DNA from: Paeniglutamicibacter cryotolerans
GTDB lineage: Bacteria; Actinomycetota; Actinomycetes; Actinomycetales; Micrococcaceae
Direction of reading: 5' to 3'
Assembly (NCBI RefSeq): GCF_014190875.1
Contig: NZ_JACHVS010000002.1
Coordinates: 310,001 to 374,000, forward strand
DNA: 64,000 nt
In this document: positions 46,287 to 55,118 of the stretch, piece after piece
Position numbering within the stretch: position 1 is the stretch's first letter
Layout of the letters: every line of letters starts with the position of its first letter
Notes under the pieces: generated by a model
Database searches by the model: none
The model's input: the letters and a program-made list of their open reading frames with translations, nothing else
Told to the model about the DNA's origin: nothing
Translations under genes and position numbers: made by a program

Positions 46287-47579
46287 GTGACCGAGATGAA
46301 GCACCTGCGCCTGGAACGCTTCACCGCTGCCCTGCGGGACGGCAAGCCCGATGCCCGCACCGCCGCCTGGATGCAGGCGATGAACCTCGGCTTCCACGAG
46401 GAACCGATGCCCGAGGCCGGGCTCCTGGCCATGACCGGGGCGTTCACCATCGACGGGCGCACGCTCACCGGCGTCTACGACGAGCACGTGCCGGGGCTCT
46501 CACTGAATCCGCAGTATCCGGTCGGCACCTACGGTTCGCTGGTGAAGAGCCTGAACACCGGGGGCGGGAACCTGCTTCGGGCCCACCTGATCACCGCCGT
46601 CACGGTGCGCCCCAGCCACCGCCGACGCGGCATCCTGCGCCGGATGATCACCGAGGACCTGGCCTTGGCCAAGGCCAACGGGCTGGCCATCGCCGCATTG
46701 ACCGCCTCCGAGGCGACCATCTACGGGCGCTACGGATTCGGCCGGGCCACCGCCATCAACCGGGTCCAGCTCTCCGTGCGCGACGGGATCGGCCTGCTCG
46801 CGCCCGCCGCCGGTTCGGTCATCGCGGCGGATCCCGCCTCGCTGCTGGAACTGGGTCCGCGCATCTTCGCCGCCCAGCACGCCGCCACCGCCGGGTCGAT
46901 CGACCACCCCTACTTCTATACCCGCTTCACCACCGGCGAATGGGCCGACGAGGAGCAGGTCAAGCCCCTGGCGGGGCTGCGTGCGGCCATCCACCTCGGA
47001 CCCGGGGGCGAACCCGACGGCTACGTGACCTACGTGTTCGCCGGATGGGACAAGAAGCCGGCTCAGCTGAAGATCAAATCGCTGGTGGCTGCCAACGCGG
47101 CGGCCCGGCACGGACTGTGGGAGTACCTCGGCGCCCACGACCTGATCGAATGCGTCACCGGTCCCGCGCCGATCGATGATGCGCTGCCCTGGACGCTGAC
47201 CGATGCGCGGGCCTACGAGATCACCGCCTCCCACGACCACCTGTGGCTGCGCATCCTCGATGTCCCCGCAGCGCTCGCCTCCCGGCCCTACGCCCACGAC
47301 GGCACTCTCGTCCTGCGCGTTAGAGATAGTCTTGGCCATGCGTCCGGCACGTTCGGACTGCGTGCTGCATCCGGCAGTGCCACGGTCGAATTGCTCGCCG
47401 AGGAGTCGGACGCCGACATCGAACTGGACGTCACCGCGCTGTCCTCGCTCTTCCTCGGCGGGGTTCCGGTGCGCCGGTTGGCCGAGGCCGGTCGGATCGC
47501 CGGCGGCTCCGAGGTGCTGGCCGGCATGGCCGAACTCTTCGCCGTCGACGTGCTCCCCTACTGCGAAACCGGATTCTAG
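46287..47579 (+). CDS. Eis-like GNAT acetyltransferase, second of a tandem pair
   Basis: 430 residues from GTG 46287, with AAAGGA 8 nt upstream. Same architecture as its neighbour: TVRPSHRRRGILRRM, YGRYGFGRATAINRVQL, VTYVFAGWDKKPAQLKI and C-terminus YCETGF. The pair shares many blocks but differs throughout, so the duplication is old. Probably co-transcribed with the first copy and the deacetylase gene 6 bp downstream. Confidence 0.87.
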   Translation: MTEMKHLRLERFTAALRDGKPDARTAAWMQAMNLGFHEEPMPEAGLLAMTGAFTIDGRTLTGVYDEHVPGLSLNPQYPVGTYGSLVKSLNTGGGNLLRAHLITAVTVRPSHRRRGILRRMITEDLALAKANGLAIAALTASEATIYGRYGFGRATAINRVQLSVRDGIGLLAPAAGSVIAADPASLLELGPRIFAAQHAATAGSIDHPYFYTRFTTGEWADEEQVKPLAGLRAAIHLGPGGEPDGYVTYVFAGWDKKPAQLKIKSLVAANAAARHGLWEYLGAHDLIECVTGPAPIDDALPWTLTDARAYEITASHDHLWLRILDVPAALASRPYAHDGTLVLRVRDSLGHASGTFGLRAASGSATVELLAEESDADIELDVTALSSLFLGGVPVRRLAEAGRIAGGSEVLAGMAELFAVDVLPYCETGF

Positions 47580-47585
47580 GAACGA

Positions 47586-48521
47586 ATGAACCACACGCAC
47601 CAGCTCCCCGCCCGCCGCTCCATGCTCGCGGGAATCTTCGGCACCGCCGCGCTGGCCCTGTCCGGCTGCATGCCCGAGGCGCCCGCATCGCCCCTGGATA
47701 CAGCTGGCGGTATGCCGCCTGCCACGCGGCTGGCGGCACCACCGCAGATGACCCCAGCGGTGAAGGCACCAGCTGCGACATGGAAGCCTGCAGGCCCGGC
47801 CCCGCTGCCGCGGCGCATCACCTCCCGCGCACAGGCGGTCAGGGAATTCGCCAAGGTCCCGGCCGGGGACTTCGGGCTGGAGGTCCGCGGTGTCCAGCTG
47901 GGCCTGCCGAAGGGCTCGAAGTACCTCGCGCTGACGTTCGACGCCTGTGGGGGAGAGCATGGCACTGGCTATGACGCGGCCTTGATCAAGGCACTGCGCC
48001 GGCACCAGGTGCCGGCCACGTTGTTCATCAACAGCCGCTGGGCCCAAGCCAACCGGAAGCTGACCGCCGAACTGGTGGCGGACCCGCTCTTCGAGATCGC
48101 CAACCACGGCACGGTTCACCGGCCGCTGTCGGTCAACGGGCGCGCCGCGTACAAAATCCCGGGGACCACATCAGTCGGTGCCGCGTATGACGAGGTCATG
48201 CGCAACCAGAAGTACCTGCAATCCGAGTTCGGCGCCACCTCGCGCTTCTTCCGGTCCGGTACCGCCCACTTCGATGTGGCAAGTGCCTCGCTGACCCGCA
48301 AGCTGGGCCTGATCCCGATGAACTTCACGGTGAACCTGGACGGTGGCGCGACGCTTCCGGCCTCGGCCGTGCGGCGTGCCGCCCTGGGCATGCGCCGGGG
48401 TGATGTCGGCATCGGGCACTTCAACCGCCCCGGTGGTGACACCGCGGAGGGAATCGCCGGCGCACTGCCGAGGATGTTGGACTCCGGGATCCGCTTCGTC
48501 AGGCTGGACAAGGTGCTCTAG
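47586..48521 (+). CDS. Polysaccharide deacetylase-family lipoprotein
   Basis: 311 residues. Signal peptide with twin-arginine (PARRSMLAGIFG) and lipobox LALSGC near residue 28, so exported and lipid-anchored. After a Pro/Ala linker comes a NodB homology domain: LALTFDACGG (catalytic Asp and metal Asp), FEIANHGTVH (metal His residues), FFRSGTAHFD. The family removes acetyl groups from wall polysaccharides; the FDACGG form occurs in a distinct subgroup. Starts 6 bp after the Eis-like gene. Confidence 0.85.
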   Translation: MNHTHQLPARRSMLAGIFGTAALALSGCMPEAPASPLDTAGGMPPATRLAAPPQMTPAVKAPAATWKPAGPAPLPRRITSRAQAVREFAKVPAGDFGLEVRGVQLGLPKGSKYLALTFDACGGEHGTGYDAALIKALRRHQVPATLFINSRWAQANRKLTAELVADPLFEIANHGTVHRPLSVNGRAAYKIPGTTSVGAAYDEVMRNQKYLQSEFGATSRFFRSGTAHFDVASASLTRKLGLIPMNFTVNLDGGATLPASAVRRAALGMRRGDVGIGHFNRPGGDTAEGIAGALPRMLDSGIRFVRLDKVL

Positions 48522-48659
48522 TCCGGCAGGGTTGCCGACGCCGCAACACCGCCGCCGGGCGGCGTAAAGCCCCCCTCGACGTGGGTTGCGGTATGGCAAG
48601 ATTGAGCCCGACCCGGGCTTGGCCCGGAATTCCCACCTGATGTAGCTGGAGGCGCCTAG

Positions 48660-49889
48660 ATGCAGGCTCGAACCGGGCGGCCCGGAAAGTCACTGCTGGC
48701 CATCTTGCTGGTAGCAACGGGCATCGGCCCGCTGCTGAGTTACGGGCTCAACGCCGCCAGCGACCTGGTGATCTCCGAACTGGGCCTCAGTGAGGCGCAA
48801 TTCGGCCTGCTGGCCACCGCATGCTTTGCGTGCGCGGCCCTCGGCAATGCGGCCTTCGGCAGGTTCGCCGACCGGCAACCGGACAGCCGCCTGATGGTGT
48901 TGGTCTTCGCCATGGCAACCCTCGCGCTGGTACTAGCCGCCATCCCCGGGGGATACGTGCTGCTGCTGGTGGCCTCCGGCATGGCCGGGCTGGCCCAGTC
49001 CTTCCCCAATGGGGTGACCAACAGGATCCTGACCGAACGCGTTCCCGCGGACAAGCGCATCGGGTGGATCGGCATCAAGCAATCCGGCGTCCAGGTCAGC
49101 CAGTTGGTGGCGAGCCTGGGATTCCCCGCACTGGCAGCCTGGATCGGATGGCACGGCGCCAGCGCCGTCGGTGCAGTGCTTGCCGGGCTGCTGGGCATCG
49201 TGGCGGTACGCGTGCTTTCCTCCGTCCCGCTGCTGCCGGCCCCCCTGGTTCCGGTGACACCCGCTGCTTCCGCACCGGACGCCGCCGCACCGGCACCAAC
49301 GAACATCGGCTTCCTGATCGGGGCGCTGGCTGCCTTCGGCTTCGTCAACGGCATGGGAGTCCAAGCCACCAACGTCTACCTTTCACTCTTTGCCGTACGT
49401 GAAATGGGCTTCACCCTGGTCCTGGGTGGCATGGCCGCCGCCATGGCCGGCGCCATTGGCGTCACGGCGCGCGTGGGCTGGGGGCGGATGATGTCCCGCG
49501 GCATCGCCGCGCCCCCGCTGTTGCTGCTCCTGGCCTCCATGGCCTTCGCCGGCGCCCTCGTGTTTACCGCGGCCGGGGCCACGGGCTCGGCCGCCCTGCT
49601 GTGGCTGGCCGTGGCGCTGCACGGCGCATCGGCGCTGGGGGTATCGGTGGTGCTCATGGCCGCCGTGGTGCGCAGCGTTCCGGCCTCCTCGATGGCCCGG
49701 GCCACCGGCCTGGTGTCGGCCGGCCAATTCGGCGGATTCACCATCGGCCCGCTGGCCATGGGTGCGCTGATCGGCTCGCCCGGGGGATTCACCCTGGGCT
49801 GGTCCGTAACGGCCGGAGTGTACCTGCTGTGCGTGCTGCTCGCGCTCTACCTCGTGGTGCGTCGGCGGCGGCAGGGCCGCGCCGCCTGA
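48660..49889 (+). CDS. MFS transporter
   Basis: 409 residues, 12 membrane helices. Motif A form FGRFADRQPDSRLM after helix 2, GLAQSFPNGVTNRI, and GWIGIKQSGVQVSQLVASLG in the middle. Resembles CynX/NimT-like or YfcJ-like permeases; substrate unknown. Start ATG 48660 with GGAGGCG 5 nt upstream. Confidence 0.85.
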   Translation: MQARTGRPGKSLLAILLVATGIGPLLSYGLNAASDLVISELGLSEAQFGLLATACFACAALGNAAFGRFADRQPDSRLMVLVFAMATLALVLAAIPGGYVLLLVASGMAGLAQSFPNGVTNRILTERVPADKRIGWIGIKQSGVQVSQLVASLGFPALAAWIGWHGASAVGAVLAGLLGIVAVRVLSSVPLLPAPLVPVTPAASAPDAAAPAPTNIGFLIGALAAFGFVNGMGVQATNVYLSLFAVREMGFTLVLGGMAAAMAGAIGVTARVGWGRMMSRGIAAPPLLLLLASMAFAGALVFTAAGATGSAALLWLAVALHGASALGVSVVLMAAVVRSVPASSMARATGLVSAGQFGGFTIGPLAMGALIGSPGGFTLGWSVTAGVYLLCVLLALYLVVRRRRQGRAA

Positions 49890-49919
49890 GCGCGGCCGGC
49901 ACGACGCCACGCCGGGGTT

Positions 49920-49948
49920 TTGACCCCGTGGGCCTGCGGGATTAGACT
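49920..49948 (+). promoter_or_regulatory. Sigma70-type promoter of rpsA
   Basis: TTGACC at 49920-49925, 17-bp spacer, TAGACT at 49943-49948. Predicts a transcript start near 49955 and a leader of about 120 nt before rpsA. Confidence 0.6.
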
Positions 49949-50074
49949 TGGCAGGCGTGTCCCGGCATTCGCGTGCTCAGGGAAACGCACCCCCTAAGTT
50001 ACATACGTTCGGAATATGCCGGGACTTCCGGCTGCCCGACTGATCAAATCTATCCACATCGGAGCCCCTACTAC

Positions 50075-51541
50075 ATGACCATCACCTCCAACGAGAAGCA
50101 CAGCGCCCCCGTCGTTGCCATTAACGACATCGGCTCTGCTGAAGACTTCCTCGCTGCCGTCGACGCGACCATCAAGTACTTCAACGATGGAGACCTCGTT
50201 GAGGGCATCGTCGTCAAGGTCGACCGCGACGAAGTCCTGCTCGACATCGGTTACAAGACCGAAGGTGTCATCCCTTCCCGCGAACTTTCCATCAAGCACG
50301 ATGTTGACCCGGGAGACGTCGTCTCCGTCGGCGACAACGTCGAGGCCCTCGTCCTCACCAAAGAGGACAAGGAAGGTCGCCTGATCCTGTCCAAGAAGCG
50401 CGCTCAGTACGAGCGTGCCTGGGGCGACATCGAAAAGATCAAGGAAGAAGACGGCGTCGTTACCGGCACCGTCATCGAGGTGGTCAAGGGCGGCCTCATC
50501 CTGGATATCGGCCTGCGCGGCTTCCTGCCGGCATCGCTTGTCGAAATGCGCCGCGTGCGCGATCTGGCTCCGTACATCGGCCAGGAAATCGAAGCCAAGA
50601 TCATCGAGCTGGACAAGAACCGCAACAACGTTGTTCTTTCCCGCCGTGCCTGGCTCGAGCAGACCCAGTCCGAGGTTCGCTCCACGTTCCTCAACAAGCT
50701 GGAAAAGGGCCAGGTTCGTCCGGGCGTCGTTTCCTCCATCGTCAACTTCGGTGCCTTCGTGGACCTTGGCGGCGTAGACGGCCTGGTTCACGTTTCCGAG
50801 CTGTCCTGGAAGCACATCGACCACCCGTCCGAGGTTGTCGAAGTCGGCCAGGAAGTCACCGTCGAGGTTCTCGAGGTCGACCTGGACCGCGAGCGCGTTT
50901 CACTCTCGCTCAAGGCCACCCAGGAAGATCCGTGGCAGACCTTCGCCCGCACCCACGCCCTCGGGCAGGTTGTTCCGGGTAAGGTCACCAAGCTGGTTCC
51001 GTTCGGTGCGTTCGTTCGCGTCGAAGACGGAATCGAAGGCCTCGTGCACATCTCCGAGCTGGCCGTGCGCCACGTGGAGCTTGCAGAGCAGGTTGTCTCC
51101 GTTGGCGACGAGCTGTTCGTCAAGGTCATCGACATCGATCTCGAGCGCCGCCGCATCAGCCTCTCGCTGAAGCAGGCCAACGAGGGCGTCGATCCCGAAG
51201 GCACCGAGTTCGATCCGGCGCTGTACGGCATGGCCGCAGAGTACGACGAAGCCGGCAACTACAAGTACCCGGAGGGCTTCGATTCGGAGACCAACGAGTG
51301 GCTTGAGGGCTTCGACACCCAGCGTGCAGCATGGGAGCAGCAGTACGCTGACGCCCAGGCTCGCTGGGAGTCCCACAAGAAGCAGGTTGCTCAGCACATG
51401 AGCGATGACGCCGTTGCCGCCGATGGCCCGGCCGAGTCCGCTTCGACCAGCTACTCCTCGGAGGCCCCGGCCGCCGAAGCAGGCACCCTGGCATCCGACG
51501 AGGCCCTCGCCGCACTGCGCGAGAAGCTCACCGGCGCCTAA
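50075..51541 (+). CDS. rpsA: 30S ribosomal protein S1
   Basis: 488 residues from ATG 50075 (MTITSNEKHSAPVVAIND); the frame is open upstream but that part is the promoter leader. Four S1/OB-fold repeats: GDLVEGIVVKVDRDEVLLDI, GVVTGTVIEVVKGGLILDI, GQVRPGVVSSIVNFGAFVDL and GQVVPGKVTKLVPFGAFVRV. Acidic, Ala/Ser-rich C-terminal tail typical of actinobacterial S1. Binds mRNA at initiation. Followed by a strong terminator. Confidence 0.96.
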   Translation: MTITSNEKHSAPVVAINDIGSAEDFLAAVDATIKYFNDGDLVEGIVVKVDRDEVLLDIGYKTEGVIPSRELSIKHDVDPGDVVSVGDNVEALVLTKEDKEGRLILSKKRAQYERAWGDIEKIKEEDGVVTGTVIEVVKGGLILDIGLRGFLPASLVEMRRVRDLAPYIGQEIEAKIIELDKNRNNVVLSRRAWLEQTQSEVRSTFLNKLEKGQVRPGVVSSIVNFGAFVDLGGVDGLVHVSELSWKHIDHPSEVVEVGQEVTVEVLEVDLDRERVSLSLKATQEDPWQTFARTHALGQVVPGKVTKLVPFGAFVRVEDGIEGLVHISELAVRHVELAEQVVSVGDELFVKVIDIDLERRRISLSLKQANEGVDPEGTEFDPALYGMAAEYDEAGNYKYPEGFDSETNEWLEGFDTQRAAWEQQYADAQARWESHKKQVAQHMSDDAVAADGPAESASTSYSSEAPAAEAGTLASDEALAALREKLTGA

Positions 51542-51587
51542 GCTACCACCGTCTGCGGATCCCGTATCCGTGTGAGGTAGCTTGAAC

Positions 51588-51627
51588 GAAGGGTCCCTTT
51601 CCACCCCCGGGTGGAAAGGGACCCTTC
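51588..51627. terminator. Perfect 18-bp hairpin after rpsA
   Basis: GAAGGGTCCCTTTCCACC followed after CCCG by its exact complement. No T run on either side, but position and stability fit a terminator. Confidence 0.78.
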
Positions 51628-51749
51628 TGCCGTATCCGGACTCAATGCCGTCGGGGGTCCCGCCGCAGGGAAGCGGCAACCCCGACCCGTGGGTGCTGAC
51701 CGAACGGCCGCGGGGATGAGCCGAAGACCGCCCGCAATGATGAGCCTTC

Positions 51750-53063
51750 GGATCGGTGCCCGGACATATTCTGGGTGTTCGCCCAACAGGGGGAAGCAAC
51801 ACCTTGGGGCAGCGGAACACTCCCGGAGGGCAGGTGGCACTGCCGGTGTATCGGGTTTCCGGTGCCGAATGGGCCGCTGTGCCGCGCACTGTTCCGGACT
51901 GGATCCTGCGCTGGGGCCGTACCTGCCGTACTTGGGGTTGATGGCCTGGTGTGTTGTCTCCTGGAGCGGAAACCGGGACGACGGAACCTGGCGGTTGGAG
52001 CTCCCGAACAATTCCGATTCCATGTCCTTCGGCTATTTCTTCATCCTGGTGCTGGCCGTCATCGCCCCGGGAGCAGGTCGGATGACCCCGTGGCTGAGCT
52101 TCGGCTGCACCGGGCTGCTGCTCGCGCTGGGGATGGGGGGCCCGCGGACAACCACGGCTGCCCGGGACTGCGCCGTGCTGCTGCTGGCCCTGGGCCTGGC
52201 CGGAACGTTCAGCGGGCTGCAACTGACCCTGAGGGTGCGGCGCTGGAGGCTGGCAGCCGGGGGAGCGGTGCACGTCGCTGCTGAGCTGCTGCACGGAACC
52301 CGCGCCTATCGCCTCCAGGCGAAGTGGCTGCGGCATACGGGGGTCTTTGTCCTGGTCATTGCCATCTACGCGCTGATCAAGGCCGGCATCCGGTTCTTCA
52401 CCATTGCCGGCGGCATCTCTCCCGGATCGGGGAAGCATGGGACCCCGGTGTGGTGGAGAGCGTGATCATGCCGCTGATCGGCATCGTCTTCTGGTCGACG
52501 GTTTCCGCAGCTGCCTGGGCCAATACCAGGATCGCCGGGGACGTGGTGCTCGATGTCCCGCTGGATCCAACCATCGGACCGCTGAGCTACGCCAGGTCGG
52601 GCCTTGTCATCCCGCATGCCGAAGCGCTGGTCACCGGATGCGATTGCGGCACCGAGGATAAACGGGAGGAGGCCGCGGACCCGGTGCTGGTTCCCGTGGA
52701 CGAGGCGTGTACCGTCCACGGCATCACGGCGGTGAACGAACTGGACGCGCGCGGCTGCTCAGCGTGGGCCTGCATGGATGGGGCAGCCGGCCGAGCATGC
52801 CCGGGGTTCCGGTCTCGGCCAAGGATCCGGAGCATGCCACGCACGATGGCTACCGTCCGTGGCGGACCGTCGAATTCAACCATCGCGGCACGCGCGGCAT
52901 TCGCTGGCGCGACGAAGTCGACCTGGTGATGCCGGACCCCAAGGAACCGGCGGCCGGCGCCGCACCGATCGACCGGCTGCGCCTTGATGCCATCCGGCTG
53001 CGCGGTACGGCGGTGCGGGCCCGCGGCGGACGGCCGCGGTTCGAGCCCGATCCCGGCGCCTGA
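51750..53063 (+). pseudogene. Decayed multi-TM membrane protein gene
   Basis: Readable in pieces across frames: QVALPVYRVSGAEWAAVPRT then VPDWILRWGR; LPYLGLMAWCVVSWSGNRDD, SFGYFFILVLAVIAPGAG, HTGVFVLVIAIYALIKAG; after about 52440 IMPLIGIVFWSTVSAAAWAN and PLDPTIGPLSYARSGLVIPH; after about 52760 VPVSAKDPEHATHDGYRPWR and DEVDLVMPDPKEPAAG to a stop at 53063. At least three frame changes. About 430 codons if joined, with 5-6 membrane helices and a soluble C-terminal part. No known family recognised. Confidence 0.5.
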
Positions 53064-53084
53064 GCAGTACCGGACCGGGTGCGC

Positions 53085-54275
53085 CTACTTCCTGGTGGAC
53101 ACCGTCACGGTGAACTTCGGGTTCCGGTCCACCTGCCGGGTCGGACCCACCAGCTTCTCCAGCGCCCCGCGGTAGCCCAGGTGCGAGTTCCACACGCACC
53201 ACAGCTCACCGCCGGGCTCCAGTGCGCGCCCGGCATCGGCTATCAGCTTCAGTGCGATACCGGCATGAACCGTGTTTCCCATGTGGAACGGGGGATTGAG
53301 CACTATCAGCCGGGCCGAGGCATCGGGCTGTGCCGACAGCGCATCATCGCGCAAGGCGGTGACCCGGGCCGTCACGCCGTTGGCCGCGGCGGTGGCCAGC
53401 GTCGAGGCGACGGCGGAAGCAGACTGGTCGCAGCCCAGCACGTGCATCGACGGGCGGATCAGTGCCAAGTAGGCGGTGATGGTGCCGTTGCCGCAGCCCA
53501 GATCGATTGCCGTGGCCGCTTCCCGGGCCCCGGCCAGATGCAGGAGCAGGAACCGGGTGCCCGGGTCGAGCTTGGCGCCGCCGAACGTCGCGCCGAAGGC
53601 ACGCAACTCCAGATCCGACGCCAGCCCCACCGCGTGGGCGCAGGCCAGCGGGAAGCGCGATGCCGGCAGCGCGTCGGGGGCCAACGGGGCCGAAGCCGTC
53701 AAGACCCGTGACTTTTGCCGGGCCAGCCCGGCACTGACCTCGCCGAAGTAGCGGCCCAGCACCTCGTTCATGGCCAGGGACATGTGCTTGACCCGTCCCG
53801 TCGCCAGCAGCGTGACCGACGGATCGGCGTGCTTGGCGAGAAGCGCCGCCATTTCCTCAAGCGCATCGAGGGAACGCGGCAGCGCCATGAGCACCAGCGT
53901 GGCACCCTCGACCAGCGCCGCATCCAGCGGCAGGTGGCGATACGCACCGGCGGATTGCGGCAGCAGGCCGGCCGCGTTCGCGTCGATGGCCCGCTGTCCG
54001 GAGAGCCCGTCCTGGTGCACACGCACGCCGGTGGCGCCACGGGCCACGGCGCCGAGCACCAGTGCGCCGTAATGGTCGCCCAGCACCACCAGCTTCCCGT
54101 CCGCTGCAGCAGCAAGTGCCCCGGATTCCCGGGCGGTATCCAAGAGCAGCAGATCCGCCGCATCGTGTGCCTGCAGGTTCGGGGCCTCCACGTCGGGGCG
54201 GCGGCGCAGGGCGGTGAAATCCAGGGGCATGCTGTCCATCGGGTGGTCCTTGGTGTTGGAAATCTTCTTGGTCAT
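53085..54275 (-). CDS. RsmC/RlmG-like rRNA guanine-N2 methyltransferase
   Basis: 396 residues. N-terminal pseudo-methyltransferase half followed by a catalytic half with SAM motif AIDLGCGNGTITAYLAL and the N6/N2-methylase motif VLNPPFHMGNTVHAG. This double-domain layout is that of RsmC (G1207, 16S) and RlmG (G1835, 23S); which one cannot be decided. Start ATG 54275 overlaps the upstream gene's TGA. Confidence 0.87.
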   Translation of the reverse strand: MTKKISNTKDHPMDSMPLDFTALRRRPDVEAPNLQAHDAADLLLLDTARESGALAAAADGKLVVLGDHYGALVLGAVARGATGVRVHQDGLSGQRAIDANAAGLLPQSAGAYRHLPLDAALVEGATLVLMALPRSLDALEEMAALLAKHADPSVTLLATGRVKHMSLAMNEVLGRYFGEVSAGLARQKSRVLTASAPLAPDALPASRFPLACAHAVGLASDLELRAFGATFGGAKLDPGTRFLLLHLAGAREAATAIDLGCGNGTITAYLALIRPSMHVLGCDQSASAVASTLATAAANGVTARVTALRDDALSAQPDASARLIVLNPPFHMGNTVHAGIALKLIADAGRALEPGGELWCVWNSHLGYRGALEKLVGPTRQVDRNPKFTVTVSTRK

Positions 54276-54949
54276 CGCAGATCCACCCAGGCAGTGCCCC
54301 GGTCCTGCGGCACGCCGGCGCCGGAGGTGAGCGTGGCCAGGTGCTCGGCGAAGGCGGCGATGCCGGCCGGGTCATCGGGCAGGGCGATGCGCAGCGTCGC
54401 CGCCGACGGCCCGTAATCGGTGCCCAGCACCTGCGTGCCGGCCGCCCGCAGGTCGTTTTCCAGCCGGCCCGAAGCGGCGTAGCCGGCGTCGATTCCGTAC
54501 AGGCGCATGCGCCGGCGCCGTACCAGCGTGGCCGAATCCAGGGCGGCCGACACCGATGCGGAATAGGCGCGCACCAGCCCGCCGGCGCCGAGCAGGATGC
54601 CGCCGAAGTAGCGCACCGTCACCGCGGCGATGTCGCTGAGGTCGCTGGTTCCCGGTGATGTTTCGCGCTTGGCCAGCGCGTCGAGCATCGGGATGCCGGC
54701 TGTGCCCGAGGGCTCTCCGTCGTCGTTGCTGCGTTGGGCGGTCCGGTCCGGACCCAGGATGAAGGCGCTGCAGTGGTGTCGGGCGTCGAAATGGGATTTG
54801 CGCAGTTCGGCGATCAGCCCGCGCGCGGCCTCCTCGGTCTCGACCCGGCGCAGATAGGTGATGAAACGCGAACGCTTGATCTCCAACTCGTGCACGTGGT
54901 CCCCGTCCACCGTCGTATACGCCGTCGCGGGGCCCTGGTTTTCGCTCAC
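54272..54949 (-). CDS. YigZ/IMPACT family protein
   Basis: 225 residues. N-terminal IMPACT domain with the signature DDGEPSGTAGIPMLDAL and VRYFGGILLGAGGLVRAYS, C-terminal ferredoxin-like DUF1949 domain. Function in bacteria unclear. Translationally coupled to the methyltransferase (ATGA overlap). Divergent from the CocE-type gene. Confidence 0.88.
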   Translation of the reverse strand: MSENQGPATAYTTVDGDHVHELEIKRSRFITYLRRVETEEAARGLIAELRKSHFDARHHCSAFILGPDRTAQRSNDDGEPSGTAGIPMLDALAKRETSPGTSDLSDIAAVTVRYFGGILLGAGGLVRAYSASVSAALDSATLVRRRRMRLYGIDAGYAASGRLENDLRAAGTQVLGTDYGPSAATLRIALPDDPAGIAAFAEHLATLTSGAGVPQDRGTAWVDLR

Positions 54950-55034
54950 CGGTACAAGTCTAGCCCGGCCCTGAGCGGGGCTCCGGGGTGGAAGTAGGTG
55001 ACGTAACGCACTAGCCGCGAAGGGGGATATGCTC

Positions 55035-55054
55035 TATCGTTCATCTGAACGATA
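55035..55054. promoter_or_regulatory. 20-bp palindrome, candidate TetR operator
   Basis: TATCGTTCA-TC-TGAACGATA: 9-bp perfect arms with a 2-bp centre, typical of TetR-family operators. It lies 65 bp before the hydrolase start, and a TetR gene is the next gene in the same operon, which suggests autoregulation. Confidence 0.6.
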
Positions 55055-55118
55055 AGACGTGGGTGGCACGCTGCCGGCCCCGGCCACCCGAAAGCCATTG
55101 CAAAGGAACTACGGCCCC

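Noticed and set aside
46500..48119. 539-codon minus-strand frame opposite the Eis-like gene and the deacetylase
   Set aside because: Antisense shadow of two well-supported genes.
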